Below, piece after piece: positions 31,480 through 43,413 of a DNA stretch of 64,000 nt. The translations under genes and the position numbers were made by a program. Each line of letters opens with the position of its first letter. Within the stretch, counting starts at the first letter, position 1. Source of the DNA: Podocnemis expansa (Eukaryota; Chordata; Testudines; Podocnemididae); assembly GCA_007922195.1 (NCBI GenBank), contig ML681992.1, positions 40,323,720 to 40,387,719 on the forward strand. Reading direction: 5' to 3'. The notes beneath the pieces are model-generated. The model was not told where the DNA came from and searched no databases. It saw only the letters and a list, made by a program, of their open reading frames with translations.

Positions 31480-32640
31480 GTAAGCGAGTCTGATGCTCCA
31501 CCCACAGGGGAATTACAGCTTCAGCTGTTTTATAGGTTCTCTCTTTTGGGGTTCTGGGCGTTAATCTGCCAATATGTCCTCGGAGGGGCAAACCCGCGGT
31601 CTATAGCCCTGGTTTGGGGCAGTTCCATAATAGTCTTGACAGTTCAGTACTAGTCTTGAGCCCTTAATCAGGGCACACAATAAACAAGTTATAAGTAAGC
31701 AAGGGTAAACAACATGAGGTATCAGTTGGGGTGGCTGTCTAGAGAAAGAGGAGAGAAGAGGGACACAGGTCTGCCCTACTCCACCGTGTCCCAGCCCAGG
31801 GCCCTGACAGCGGCTGGGTATTTGACCATGGGGTCAGCAGAGATCCGCCCACAGCATGCTGACCCTGGTGTGGGGCATAGCTCCCCTAAGATACTACCTC
31901 CCCCCTCTCCCCGTAGTAGCTGTTTGGCCTTTTCAACCATGTCTTTGAGTAGTCACTCAGGGGTAACATGCAGAAGCCCTCCATTGGGTCCAGGGGTGGT
32001 AGGTCAGGAAGCTCTGGGACAACCTCCATCTCCTCTGACTGGGGTAATTCTGGAAACTCCACCTGGTCTGGTGCAAGGGGCAGCTCCTTGAGGTGCTGTC
32101 CCACAGGAAGATTCACCTCCAGCTGAGCAAGTGACAGTTCCTCCAAGTCGCACAAAGATAGCAGGAACCGTTCACAGCAGTCTAGGCCTTCCGGGAAACA
32201 TTTGGGGTTCCAGCTGTTCCCCCGGTTGGTGAACCCCAAGCTGAGTTGGGTCCTCCCCTGGGGTATTGGCCATAAGAAGCCCAAGCTAGTCATCCGGGTA
32301 TTGGGAGGGAAGCCCGGGATAGGCCCAGGTTCCCTCTGCAGGAGAGAGGGCCTGGGCTGAGGAGCCAGGTGGGAGCCATCCTTCCTCTTCAGCTGCCAGG
32401 GCTGGACTGACCTCCCTGGCCTGGCTTTTATAATTCTGCCCCACCCCTTGGGCTCTGCCTTGATGGCCAGCTGCCCCAAGGCCATTTTGCCTCTTCTGAG
32501 GGCAGCCATCTTGCCCCTTTGCAGAGGTGATGATTAGAAGGTAATACCCAGATGTCTGATCAATGTCAGCTATATCAATTATGTCACTTATTTTAGACCC
32601 AGCTCTATCAAACATTCTTTGATGCATTTTTGGTACATTA
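31480..32640 (-). mobile_element. Unclassified retroelement-like block with 207-codon frame
   Basis: The block is richer in GC than its surroundings. On the minus strand a 207-codon frame (32509-31886) begins MAALRRGKMALGQLAIKAEP and ends in GERGEVVS, with an acidic middle (LPQSEEMEVVPELPDLPP). I do not recognise the protein. The minus strand has AAGATGGCTGCC at the frame start, a YY1-like motif, and TTATAAAAG at 32425-32433. These could be the promoter of an LTR or LINE. The TATA-like box lies inside the frame, which argues against the first ATG being used from that promoter. Confidence 0.4.
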
Positions 32641-33026
32641 ATTATAATATTTTATTGAAATTTCTTGTAAAAATCCTGACTCATAAGACTATTGAAAATA
32701 TTTAAACTGTTAAAACAGACTCTGAAATCTTTTTCAAACTGTACCAAGGGAATCTGAAATCAAAGGGTCAGATTAAGTGAGTTGTTAGTGGAGTAGAGAA
32801 ATCAGATGGTGACTAGTTGGAGGCTACAGTGAATTTCCCAGTGTTGATGCATCCATATAGTGTTGACGTTAAGTTAGGAAATAAAAGTGCTCTTCTTTTG
32901 CAGAAGATGCTTTTTCTGCAGACTTCAAGATAAAGAGAGAAAAATTTGTTGGATATAAGGAAAATGTTATGAAGAATCAAATGGGTAGGAAGATTTAAAT
33001 GATAATATAAAAAGCAAACAAACAGA
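32641..33026. other. Intron 2 stretch, nothing recognised
   Basis: AT-rich DNA without visible features. Confidence 0.35.
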
Positions 33027-33390
33027 CAGGGCGTCGCTGGTGCTCAGCACATGGGGCACGTGCCCTGAATCCCAGTGCCAGTGCCCCAGGTCTGGCGGGG
33101 CCCCCTCTCCCGGTCTCCGGCCTGATCGGGCCAAAGATCCAGGGCCCAGGCTCCCACGGCTGCGGCAGCCCTGTCCCCAGCGGGGGATCTGGGGCTCAGC
33201 CACCCGCGGCCTCAGCAGCCTCATCCCCAGCTGGGGATCCAGGGCTCAGCCACTCCTGGCCCCCTTCCCAGCTGCTCCCGGCCCCCTCCATGGCTGGGGG
33301 TGTCACCTTTGGCCAGGGATGTGGCCTCTAGGCAGTGAGCATGGCTTGGGCCTGTGCCCCGGATGCTTCCCCAGGGCAGCGATGCCTCTG
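33027..33390. mobile_element. GC-rich hAT-like non-autonomous element
   Basis: The left end CAGGGCGTCGCTGG and right end GCAGCGATGCCTCTG are inverted. The flanks CAAACAGA (33019-33026) and CAAACAGC (33391-33398) match at 7 of 8. It is the reverse-oriented relative of 7100-7390. An A-run follows at 33401. Confidence 0.8.
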
Positions 33391-33684
33391 CAAACAGCCA
33401 AAAAAAAAACAAAACCCCACAACCAGTCTACACAGCATTAGAAGCAGAAGAAATTTCCCTTAAATAGTAAGTGTAGACAAGACCAAATGAAATTTCAATT
33501 AGTGAAAGAGTACTATATGCAATTTAAATACTGCTAGTCCAGCATCTTGCTTTTTGCTCAGTTGTTGTTCAGTTATTCTTTGTATTCTAACTGGCAACTA
33601 TAGACCATTTATTTATGGTATGTATTTTGGTTTATAATACAATAAAGTGTCTGCTGTGGTTTGGAGATTTTCTGTTCTGCTTAA

Positions 33685-33966
33685 TTGTTGATGATAGAAC
33701 AAGAAGCAATGGGCTTAAATTACAGGAAAGGGGGAGTTAGGTTGGACATTATGGAAAAATTCCTAACTGTCAGGGTGATTAACCACTGGAATAAGTTGCC
33801 AAGTCAGGTTGAGGAATCTCTATCATTGGAAATGTTTAGGGGCAGGTTAGACAAGCGCCAGTCATAGATGGTTTAAGAGGGTCCTTAATCCTCCCATGAG
33901 TTCAGGGGCCTGGACTTGAGGATCAGTCATGGTCCCTTCCGGTTTCTATGATTCTATTCTATGATT
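33685..33966 (+). mobile_element. CR1 LINE 3' end
   Basis: Encodes the typical 3' remnant LTVRVINHWNKLPSQVEESL and FRGRLD, and ends with TTCTATGATTCTATTCTATG-type repeats, the CR1 3' hallmark. It is 5'-truncated. Confidence 0.9.
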
Positions 33967-34460
33967 TTTAACTGTATGTGAATACATTTTCTCAAATCAG
34001 AAACCTCATCTTATTATGCTTCATTTATAAGAGGCTACTCTTAAAGTCCATTTATATTAACACTGAAATCCCAGTGGATCTTTTTCATGTGTCTTTGTTT
34101 CTCTATTTTTTTCCCCTCTGTTTCTCTATTTTACTACTAAAATTCTGGAGGCATAGTGGAAATATTTAGTCAATTATATTGATAAAGCTGATAAAGGATT
34201 TACAACTAACATCTGATGGCAGTTAATGGATTTAAATTCTAAATCTGTTTAAGCTTGCAAAAATGAAACACACTCCAGATCATCTGTCAGTCAAATTGTT
34301 AATCTTTATTGATAGTATTATAATGCAAACACATTCTCAGTATCTCTCAGTGGCCTTACATACAGACTGAATACGAAAGATGGCCAGATAGAATCTGATC
34401 TAAGTAATTTCAAATGAGAATCCTCAGGGCAGATAAAAAGTCTATAGTAAAATATGTGAA
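33967..34460. other. Intron 2 stretch, nothing recognised
   Basis: AT-rich DNA between a CR1 end and the DIRS element. The short 63-codon frame shows no family motif. Confidence 0.4.
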
Positions 34461-34490
34461 ACGGTGGGTTACTTACCAGTAACCATCCTT

Positions 34491-34645
34491 CATTCAGTTG
34501 TAAGTGTCTACGTGCTGCAGTGCAAGGTAGCTCGGAAAGTCTTCAGTCTCCGCATGTCAGGTCAGGGCACGCGGCCAATGCCCCCTCTACACTGCAAAGG
34601 TGGCTATGTAGGTGACCATGACCCTGACCCTCCCAGTCCCATATA
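34491..34645. repeat. DIRS inverted terminal repeat, left copy
   Basis: Starts in ATTCAGTTGTAAGTGTCTAC and runs through CTGACCCTCCCAG. It is inverted relative to about 39974-40127, with scattered mismatches and small indels. The outer 31 bases (34461-34491) are present only on this side. Confidence 0.85.
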
Positions 34646-34712
34646 CCTTAGCCAACTCTGTTAGCGGGGATGGTGGGAGGAGCCTGAATGTATGTGAGCA
34701 GCCCATCTCGAA

Positions 34713-34783
34713 GAAGGATGGTTACTGGTAAGTAACCCACCGTTCTCCTTTTGAGCAATGCTCACATCATTCAGTTACAGGTG
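34713..34783. repeat. DIRS internal complementary region
   Basis: 34713-34743 is the exact reverse complement of the outermost left 31 bases (34461-34491). 34744-34783 is the reverse complement of the outermost right 40 bases (40110-40149) with about five mismatches. The region is therefore complementary to the joined ends of the element, as expected for the DIRS circle-junction template. Confidence 0.9.
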
Positions 34784-35724
34784 ACTGCTAGCTGTACCCA
34801 TGGACGGTGGGAGGAGTTACAGTACCCACATGGAGTACAGCCCTGCCTGTTGGTGATGGCGTAGTGTGTCATGAAGGTATGTATTGATGACCATGTAACA
34901 GCCCTGCAGATCTCTTGAATTGAGACCTTGGCAAGGAAGGCCGTAGGGGACGCTTGAGTGGGATCTAACAGTTCTAGGAATAGGTGTGTTTGACCTTCCA
35001 TAGCAGTTTTTAATGCAGTTCAGAATCCATTTAGAGATACACTGTGAGGATACTGGTAAACCTTTCTTACATTCAGTGACCACCACAAACAGTTGGGGGG
35101 GGGGGTCTTGCGAAATGGCCAGGTGTGCTCGAGGTAAGTTAGAAGTGCTCTCCTCACGTCCAGTGTATGCCACCTCCTCTGGTTCTGTGTAACCTGGGGG
35201 TCAGGGTAAAAAACTGGAAAGCAGATTTCCTGGTTACGGTGGAAGGGGGTGGCCACCTTAGGGAGGAAGGATGGGTGGTGACGTAAAACCACTTTATCTG
35301 GGTAGAACCTCGTATATGGCGGTACCAAGGAGAGGGCTCTCAACTCCGAAACCCTTCGAGCAGAGGTGATTGCTACTAAGAAGGCCACCTTCCAGGACAG
35401 GACCAGGAGGGTGGCTGAGTCCAAAGGCTCATAGGGCAGCTCTGTCATTGCCCAGAGGACGACATTCAGGTCCCAAGACAGAGTGGGCTTATGGGGTTGG
35501 GGAAGAAGTCTCTCCACCCCTTTTAGGAATCTGACGGACATGGGATGAGAGAAAACTGATTGCCCATCCATACTCTTGTGGAGAGCTGTGATTGCCGCTA
35601 AATGGACTCTCAGTGAGGAAGCAGAGAGGCCTTTTTCTCTGACATCTAGAAGATAGTCAAGAATCAGGTGTATCTGGGCTGATACAGGGTCTACACCTTT
35701 GTCCTGAGCCAAATGGAGAATCAT
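34771..35724 (-). pseudogene. DIRS tyrosine recombinase, frameshifted
   Basis: The N-terminal part (35724-35020) includes DYLLDVREKGLSASSLRVHL, a core-binding-like segment, and TSARRVSELRALSL with the first catalytic arginine. The C-terminal motifs fall in two further frames: VRSHSS (35173-34817 frame), then SIQEICRAVTWSSIHTFMTH with tyrosine directly after (35001-34771 frame). The enzyme would insert the circular DNA. At least two shifts break it, one near the G-run at 35096-35105. Confidence 0.88.
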
Positions 35725-35795
35725 TTCAATTTGGCTGTGTATGTGGACCTGGTGGATGGTCTTCTGCTACCAACCAGGACCTTCTTTACCCTGTG

Positions 35796-37646
35796 TCAGC
35801 AGAACCTCTCCTGCTGGCTGAGCCAGAGAGCATCCAGGCCATCAGGTGTAGGCTGCCCTAGTCTGGGTGCTGAAGGCACCCTGAGTTCTGCGTCGAGATG
35901 TCCGCCCACTGTGGGAGACAGAGTGGGGTCTCTATGGACATGTCCTGCAGGAGTGGGAACCAATGCTGTCTGGGCCAGTCTGGAGCTATTAGTATTATGT
36001 TCAGTCCATCCCTGTTGATTTTCAAAACAACCCTCTGTATCAGGGGAACTGGCGGGAAGGCATATATCAGGGGCCCCAACCAGTTGATGAGGAAGGCATT
36101 GGTGAGAGACCCCTCCTCTCAACCCTGAGGGAGCAGAACTAGGGTCACTTGCGGTTCTGCCATGTCGCAAACAAGTCTATCTGGGGGGGGGGGGGGAACC
36201 CCATTTGTCTGTCAGGAGGGAGAACACCTTGTCGTGGAGGGACCACTCGTGGTTTGCTAACGGTTTTCTGCTTAGCAAGTCCCCTAGCCTGTTGTCCACC
36301 CCCGGTAGGTGGGAGGCCACTGGGATGAAGTTGTGTCATATGGCCAATTCCCAGAGTTTGCACGTCTCCTCTCAAAGTGGTGGGGAGCAGACCCCCCCTT
36401 GCCGATTCGTGTAGAACACAGCTGTGGTATTGTCCGTGAGGATCTGGACTGACCTGCCCTGTATCTTGTCCAGTGTATGCCACCTCCAAAAAGCTAGCCT
36501 AATGGCCCTTAGTTCCTTGATGTTTAAGTGGAGAAGACCATCTGTGTGGGACCAGAGCCCTTGGGTGGAGAGTCCCCCAGAGATGTGGGCCCCCCACCCT
36601 GTATTCGAGGCATCCGTTATTAAGGTCACTGAGGGCCTGAGGTCTTTGAAGGGGATGCCCCCCTGGTAAAATAGGGATCCCTCCAAACCTGAAGTATCCC
36701 CAGAGTATCCTGGGGGACAGACAGTACCTTGTTCAGGGAGTCCCTCCATATGTGGAACACCATGGAAAGCCAGATCTGGAAAGGCCTCATCCTCAGGCGC
36801 GCTGTCTGGGTCACTGAGGTGGAGGCTGCCACGAGGCCGAGGAGCTGCATGCACCAACAGGCTGTGGTCACGGGGTAAGTTTGCAGCTCCGTAATGATGG
36901 TGCAAATGGACCAAAATCTGGAGAGGAGTAGGAATGTTGACCCCTTGCGAGCATCTAGATGCGCCCCTATGAACTCTATGTTTTGAGACTGGCGGAGCTT
37001 TGACTTTTCTTGTTTTATGTGGAGGCCCAGATGGTTGCAGAGTCTCACTACCGCTCCGATGTGGAGATCTACTTGGGAGCTTGATTTCCCGACTATTAAC
37101 CAGTCGTCTAGATAGGCGTAAATTCTTATGACCCATCTGGGCAGGTACGCCATGACTGGTGCCATGCACTTCATGAACACCCTGGGAGCCAGGGAGAGCC
37201 CGAAAGGGAGAGAGGTGAACTGGAAGTGGTCGTTTGCAACCATGAACCTTAGGAACCGGCTGTGGTGAGGCCTTATGGGTATGTGAAAGTAGGCATCTTT
37301 TAGATCGAGGGCCATGAACCAATTCCTGGGAGACAGAGACGGGAGGATCTGTGATAGGGAAACCATGCGGAACTTTATTTTCCTTATGTGCTTGTTTAAG
37401 ACTCTGAGATCTAGAATGGGTAGAAGGTCCCCATTGGATTTCAGGACCAGGAAGTATCGGGAGTAAAACTCTTTTCCTCACTCCTGCTTGGGAAGGTTTT
37501 CTATGGCTCTGAGGGAGAAGAGTTTCTGGCACTCGATCTCGAGGAGGTGGAGAGTTCCTGGTTTCTGAGGGTTGGACGATGGAGCGGTTTTCTGTCCCGA
37601 GGAATCGAAAGAAACTGAATATGATACCCCTTTGTGACTGTCTCAA
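35796..37646 (-). pseudogene. DIRS reverse transcriptase and RNase H, frameshifted
   Basis: The reverse transcriptase is read from 37366 to about 36626: MALDLKDAYFHIPI, SLPFGLSLAPRVF and IYAYLDDWLIVG, with the catalytic YLDD. RNase H continues in another frame from about 36650 to 36372: LITDASNTGWGAHISG, HLNIKELRAIRLAF and ILTDNTTAVFYTNRQGG. Further pieces occur at 36200-36145 (QIDLFATWQNRK) and 36079-35858 (PLIYAFPPVPLIQRVV), with a G-run at the frame break near 36182. The family role is copying the element RNA. Confidence 0.9.
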
Positions 37647-37963
37647 GGACCCACTGGTCGGATGTGATGTTGGCTCAGTGGTGTGTGAAGTGTTGTAAGC
37701 AGTTGGGGACCGGATGGGTTGTGGGTTCGCTGCCCATATAGTAACGTCAAAAACTCTGTTTCTTCACCGATGAGCGTTCGGAGGCCTGCCCATGCCTCCC
37801 CGATTGCAGGGTGTGGGACTTCTCACTCTTCTGAGAACGGACCTTGTCCTTGTCCATGTCCCCAAGATGGCACTGGGGAAAAGGGGGTACCTCGGGAATG
37901 GACTCTGCAATGGAATCAGTTGTTTTCACTGCTGAAGTTGTTGTTGGAGGAGTTGATGGGGTT

Positions 37964-39894
37964 TTAGAGAGTGTTAGGTTGAGGGGTGTAAATGCCCAGC
38001 GACCGGAGTGTGGCTCTCAAATCTTTCATGCCATGGAGCTTTGCATCCATGGATACGCCAAAGAGGTCGGGGCCTTCAAACGGGAGGTCCTGAATAGTAA
38101 GTTGCAGCTGCGGTGGTAGGCCCAAACCCTTTAGCCAGGCCGAGTGACGCATTACCACAGCTGATGCCATCGTACAAGCAGCTGTGTCTACGGCATCCCA
38201 GATGGCCATCAAAGCATCTTTGGATGCCATTTCCCCTTCTTCGAGCATCATATTGAAGTCCCTAAGGTGATCCTTCAGGATAATGCCGCGGAAGCCTTGC
38301 ATGGCATTCCAGGGGTTAAAGATATACCTTGTCATAAGGGCTGAGTGGTTTGCTATGCACAGCTGAAGGGCTGCTGGGGAATAAACCTTCCTGCTGAGCT
38401 GGTTGAGTTTCCTTGCCTCCTTATTTTTAGGGTTGGAACCCGGTTGGCCTTGCCTTTCTTTCTGGTTCATGCCGTCGACAACCAGTGACCCCGGAGTGGG
38501 GTGCTGGAACCAAAAGCACCACTTGTTCTGAGGGACGTGGTACTTACGGTCTGCAACCCTTGATACCGGCGGAATTGAGGACGGGGTTTGCCAACGGGCC
38601 TTGATGATGCTGTATACCCCTTATGTGGAGCGGGACAGACACCTTAGCAGGTGGGGTCCTACAGCCAACATCAAAGAGGGGATTAATCTCCTCTCGGAAG
38701 ACTCCAATTTCCAGGTTCGGGTTTGCTGCCATGTGGCATGGCAACTCCTGGTGAGTACAAGAGTCCTCGTTACAGTCAATCGGTCTCTCAAAGGTATACT
38801 CACTGGGTGAGGAGGAAGAACAGGCCTGCCATCCACTGCAACGTGTGTAGTTAGTATCGGTCTCATTGTCCAAGAAGTCCGAGTCCATGGTCTGTGAGGG
38901 GGACTGGGTGGAGCGATGCCATGAGACTAGGTTATTGTCGGTCGCCATGTCCAGCCAACTCTGTGACCAGTCGTTAAAAGATGCTCTGGCCTCCATGTGG
39001 CACGGAGAGGAATGGCCTCAACTAGGTTGTACAGTACCGGAAGGGGGAGGCCCCACTGGCCCAGCCGGTCCCGATTATCTGTTCTTGTGTCAAGGCATGG
39101 GCGAGGGGGAGTGCTTATGGCGTTGTTTCCCTAAATGCTCTCCTACCTTATTATTATCTTGAGTGGAGAAGAGCAGACCGAAGCTGGAGGTGAATTTGAA
39201 GCCGAGCCATGGGAAGGGACCCCTGAAACTTGGGAGCACAGCACTGACACACCCCGGGAGGAGCGTGGGAAGGAGGCTGGGGAGCAGTCCTCAGTGGGTT
39301 ACGGTACTGGTGGCGGACTGGATGGCACCAGATTGGTTGGAAAGCAGTCCCCAGTGCTGGATTGCAGTACTGGCAGCAAGCTGGGCGGTACCAGGTTGGT
39401 GGGCAGTATTGCTTCCTGTGCTGAGTGGACTCCCAGTGTTGAGGTTGGCGTCGAGCTGATTTATTCCACAATGCCGGAACCGGGCCAGGGAACGCACCTG
39501 CACCATCGTGGGGGCCTGCAGCATCAACGGTGCTGGTGGCAGTGCTGCTTTTGGTTCAGTCCTGGGTTGATTCGGTGACCGAAGTGCTTGGTGCCCCCAC
39601 GATACCGACGGGGGTGTTGGACCGAGACTTTGGGCTCAGCACCAAAGAACGGTCCCGGGGTTCTGGTGCTTGGGCCAATTGGTGTGCTGGCGGAGCACTC
39701 AGGGCTTGGGTGGTATCAGAGGCTTGCATGCTACTCCCAGCAAGGGATCGAGGCGCAGCTCTCTGTCCTTGCGAGTCTTCCTTTTGAAGGACTGGCAGAG
39801 ATGGCAGCTTTTGGTGAGATGCGAGATATTTATCATGCAGATCGTCAAGTGGGAAAGCTTTGCAGCATCCTAAACATGGTTTGAAACCAGGCAT
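37964..39894 (-). pseudogene. DIRS Gag, frameshifted
   Basis: The N-terminus at 39894 starts MPGFKPCLGCCKAFPLDDLH, with cysteines as in DIRS Gag, and then a serine/proline-rich stretch. Later pieces are 38996-38544 and 38470-37964. The last one holds RYIFNPWNAMQGF, WDAVDTAACTMASAVVMRHS and LTIQDLPFEGPDLFG, conserved Gag blocks. The three parts lie in different frames. Confidence 0.8.
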
Positions 39895-39973
39895 CTTGAA
39901 TTTCGCGGTAGAAGACAGGCTCTTGCTTACTCAAGTTTTTTGGTTGATCTGAAACTGTTGCTCAGGGTGGAAA

Positions 39974-40127
39974 AGGGAACTGGGAGGGTCAGGGTCACGA
40001 TCACCTATATAGCTGTGGTTTTGGCATAGAGGGGGTGTTGGCCGCATGCCCTGATCTGACAGGCTAAGGCTGAAGACTTTCTGAGCTACCATGCACTGCA
40101 GCACGTAGACACCTGTAATTGAATGAT
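39974..40127. repeat. DIRS inverted terminal repeat, right copy
   Basis: Inverted match to 34491-34645: GGGAGGGTCAGGGTCACGAT near the inner edge and CTGCAGCACGTAGACACCTG near the outer edge. The right-specific outer end runs to about 40149. Confidence 0.85.
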
Positions 40128-40149
40128 GTGAGCGGTGCTCGAAAGAGAA

Positions 40150-41012
40150 GTGTGTTACTGTGGCACTTTTCTTGGCACATTTCTATTTTAAAAATTAGTT
40201 CAACAGTACCGTCTTGAAGTTTTAGCATGGTATGTAAAGTAGACCTACTATTCTACTCCATTATGCCAGCTTTATGCCTTTGCAACTCATATTTATACTG
40301 TCATACAGTGTCATTGGAACAGTTGTTATAGTTGGGGGCAAACTATGTATGTGCTGGAATCCACTTCAGTCCAGGGGGGATGTTTCTACAGCCCCAGCAC
40401 CCCTCGTTCCAGTACCCCTGCTGTCACAAAATTAGTGTAAAATGAGAGGAGAATCAGATCTACTGTTTGTACCATGGAGGACGATTAGATTACAGTGAAC
40501 TAAACTAATTTACTCCAGAATGAAAGCATCTGTATAGGGCTAAAGGGGAAGATTAATGCCCTTTTGCCTATGTGCATTGACTTCAGATGTTTAGCTGATT
40601 TATCTTAACTTTCTTGATTGTCACCATGCAAATAACCCTAAGTCTGAGGCGTCTGCCTTTTGAATACAGACTTTCTAATTGGAAATTCAGGGATTAAACA
40701 TGAGTGATTTTCCCCTCTGCTTTTGGTAACTAAAAACCACAGAACTGATGGGGTTCAAATATCCAAAATAATTACTTTTGGGTTAAAATTCAACATGGAT
40801 AATTAGACTGGAAGAGGAATTAAAGAAGGTGTAGGTCATTATTTTAAAGTACACTAGTGGGCATGCTTTTATATGCATCTGCTCTGTGATATTACCACTT
40901 TTTTCTGGCTAAGATTACCATGGGTAAGCTAGATCAAGCCAGGAACTGGATAAGAAACCCCCAAGGAACATTTATCGACGATACACCAATAAGTTGGGTT
41001 GATGATGTAGTA
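40150..41012. other. Intron 2 stretch, nothing recognised
   Basis: AT-rich DNA. The segment around 40370-40430 is more GC-rich and may be an old repeat, but it is not identified. Confidence 0.4.
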
Positions 41013-41677
41013 CAGTGACTCCCAGCCCCTTGTCTGTGGGCTGAGACTGGCCTGGGAGGCTTTTTAAATGGTCCATGCTCACCTTGCTCTGCCCGAGAGC
41101 TGGACTGTGACCGCGCACCTCCCACTGGATCTCAGTGTGCTGCCAGAAGCTGGGCTGTGCAGCAGCCCTTTTACCCAGTCCTGACATAAGGCTGGGAGCT
41201 GGGCTGTGGCTGTAAGCTTGAGGCCAGGTCTGAGGGATGGTCAGAAGCCTGGTTGCTCCCATCTTCCCACCCAATGTCTGCTCTCAGACTTCCCAGCCTC
41301 CTGCAGACACCCACCTCCTGCCCCATGTCTACATGTAGTCCTCCCAACTTCCAGGCACCCACCTCCCCCTAGTGCCAGCTCCCAGCTCTCTCAATCCCAA
41401 ATGAACTGTTTTTAATTTAAAAAAAAAATACAATATTAATTTGAAAATTTAAAACCTTTAAACAAACTGTTTTGAACAGTTTAATTTTTAAAAATTGTTT
41501 AAAATTTGTTTTGTGCTAAATAAATGTTTACTTTTAAATATGTAGAGATCTATAGTCCTCGGTGTGCTCTGTGCTGTATACAAACACATCAGTACATTTT
41601 TATGAGTTGATTGATGGCTCCTCCGACTTGTAAAAATGATAGTTGTGGCTCTTGAGTCAAAAATGGTGGAACCACTG
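41013..41677. mobile_element. hAT-like non-autonomous element
   Basis: Starts CAGTGACTCCCAG and ends GGTGGAACCACTG, an imperfect inverted pair. The flanks ATGTAGTA (41005-41012) and ATTTAGTA (41678-41685) match at 7 of 8. The left half is GC-rich, with repeated CAGACTTCCCAGCC-like words; the right half is AT-rich. No transposase is present. Confidence 0.75.
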
Positions 41678-41685
41678 ATTTAGTA

Positions 41686-42721
41686 GGTTGCACTCTTCTC
41701 TTTGGGTCACAGCTGAACCATTGCTCAGCTGGCACTTATAGTCATAAATATGAGGCATGAAATTGAGGTTTTACCCTTTAATATAACTTGTCTTTTTGAA
41801 AGATTTATATGTTGATATCATGGATAACTTTTAAAACTTGGCTTTGAATTTATGTACCTAAATATCTACTTGCAGCACTCCTGAACATATAATATGATGA
41901 TTTGACAATTGTATAGGATTCTGGTCCTTGAAGTTTAACTTTCTGCTCTGTGAAATTTCACTGTATAGCATCAGCTCCAGCATTTTCATGTTTTACTAAA
42001 AGATACAACTTGGTGGCATTGGGAGTGTCCGTACTGCCATATTTGCAATTTATAATTGATTTTTCTAGTCTTGGTTTGGCCATATTCAGAAGTCGTCTTT
42101 TGTAGTGTTCAGGGAACAGATAAGCAATTGCCATTGCTCAGTACAGAGGTATTTGAATAATTAAAGAGCAACACTGTCACAATTGAAAGTGAGTCCAAAA
42201 CATTTCCTTGGTTGAAAGGATAGTGGGTCAGTCTTTGCAAGGACAAACAAAAGGATCTTCAGCATCCTATAAGGTGATGATTCCAGCTGGAAAACGTCAC
42301 TCACTCTTAACTGTGTTCTTACATATGGCAGACTTGTACTTGGGCATCTTGAAAGCATCTGTATTTGAGAAAGCAGGTTGAGATTGACACACAGATTCTT
42401 ATGCAAATCATTTCAACAACAACAACAAAAAAAGTCAAAACCAGATACAGACTAAGAATACTCAGAAAGTTTCCATAGCAGAGAGGAATACTGAAAGGGT
42501 TTTCACAGTTAATTAAAACAAAGTAGGAGAGAGCTCAATTACATATTACACAGATTATGAAGCAGAAGCATATGGTTAAAAATTAGTTTTCTGCTTCCTG
42601 GTCTGTTGCCAGAATTGTGAAGGTTGCTTTCTTGCTTTTTAATGTTCACTGGGGTGGGGTGGAAAAGAAGCATGGATCAGACAACATGGAAAAAGGCAAA
42701 AGTAACAATTTTGGAAGAGCC
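41686..42721. other. Intron 2 stretch, nothing recognised
   Basis: AT-rich DNA with a short AAC repeat at 42415-42428. No gene or repeat family was identified. Confidence 0.4.
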
Positions 42722-42840
42722 CTGTGTAAGTGCAAAAGCTTGTATCTCTACCAACAGAATTTGGTCCAGTAAAATATCACCTCACCCACCTTGTCTCTCT
42801 AACATCCTGAGACCAACATGGCTACAACAACACTGCATAC
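42722..42840 (+). mobile_element. Penelope-like tail, second family
   Basis: GTAAGTGCAAAAGCTTGTAT, then CCAACAGAATTTGGTCCAGT and CACCTTGTCTCTCTAACATC, as in 3746-3850. Only the 3' half of the hammerhead-like block remains. Confidence 0.55.
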
Positions 42841-43413
42841 TAAAAAATGAATGTGAAGATTTGAAACAAAAAATAAAAACATTCTGTTTTGGTGGCAATG
42901 GTTGGCATCTTTCCAGAAGAAAATACCATCTGCCTCATGAAGCAAGTGCTTACTGTTCTACCTGTTACCTATTACTAAGAGGACATTTTCAGATTATTTT
43001 TACCCTACATCACAGAGCAAATCCTGAAGACCTCCTTATTTACCAGATGTGAGCAAAGGCAAGGGTTACAAAAACCAGCAGCTGTGTTACAGAATTATCA
43101 TCTTAGACTTGATTACTGTCATTGACAGTAAATAGCTAACTCAGACTAATATGTCTCCAAAAGTAAATACACACATGAAAAGAAACAGTGACTGAAATGA
43201 CATTTGCAGTTCCACACCATAAAATGGGTGAACAAATTTCACATGTTTGGATGCTTCCCCATACTTGATCAGTTCCCTTTTTGCTCTGCATAACTGGGGT
43301 GGCAGTGTCCAGTGAAAAGGTTTTTCTTTTCATACATTAATACTTCCACTTGGAGTCCTGGTTAGAATTCAAGGGGACAGAAACATGAGGGTGGGAAAAA
43401 TTTTAAAAACTAA

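Larger units (their letters stand above)
34461..40149 (-). mobile_element. Nearly full-length DIRS retrotransposon
   Basis: About 5.7 kb, coding on the minus strand in the order Gag, reverse transcriptase, RNase H, tyrosine recombinase. It has inverted terminal repeats and an internal complementary region, the combination that defines DIRS. Such elements replicate through a circle and insert with a tyrosine recombinase, and no target duplication is seen, as expected. All coding regions carry frameshifts, several at G-runs (35096-35105, 36182-36196), so this copy is inactive. It lies in PGR intron 2, antisense to PGR. Confidence 0.93.
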
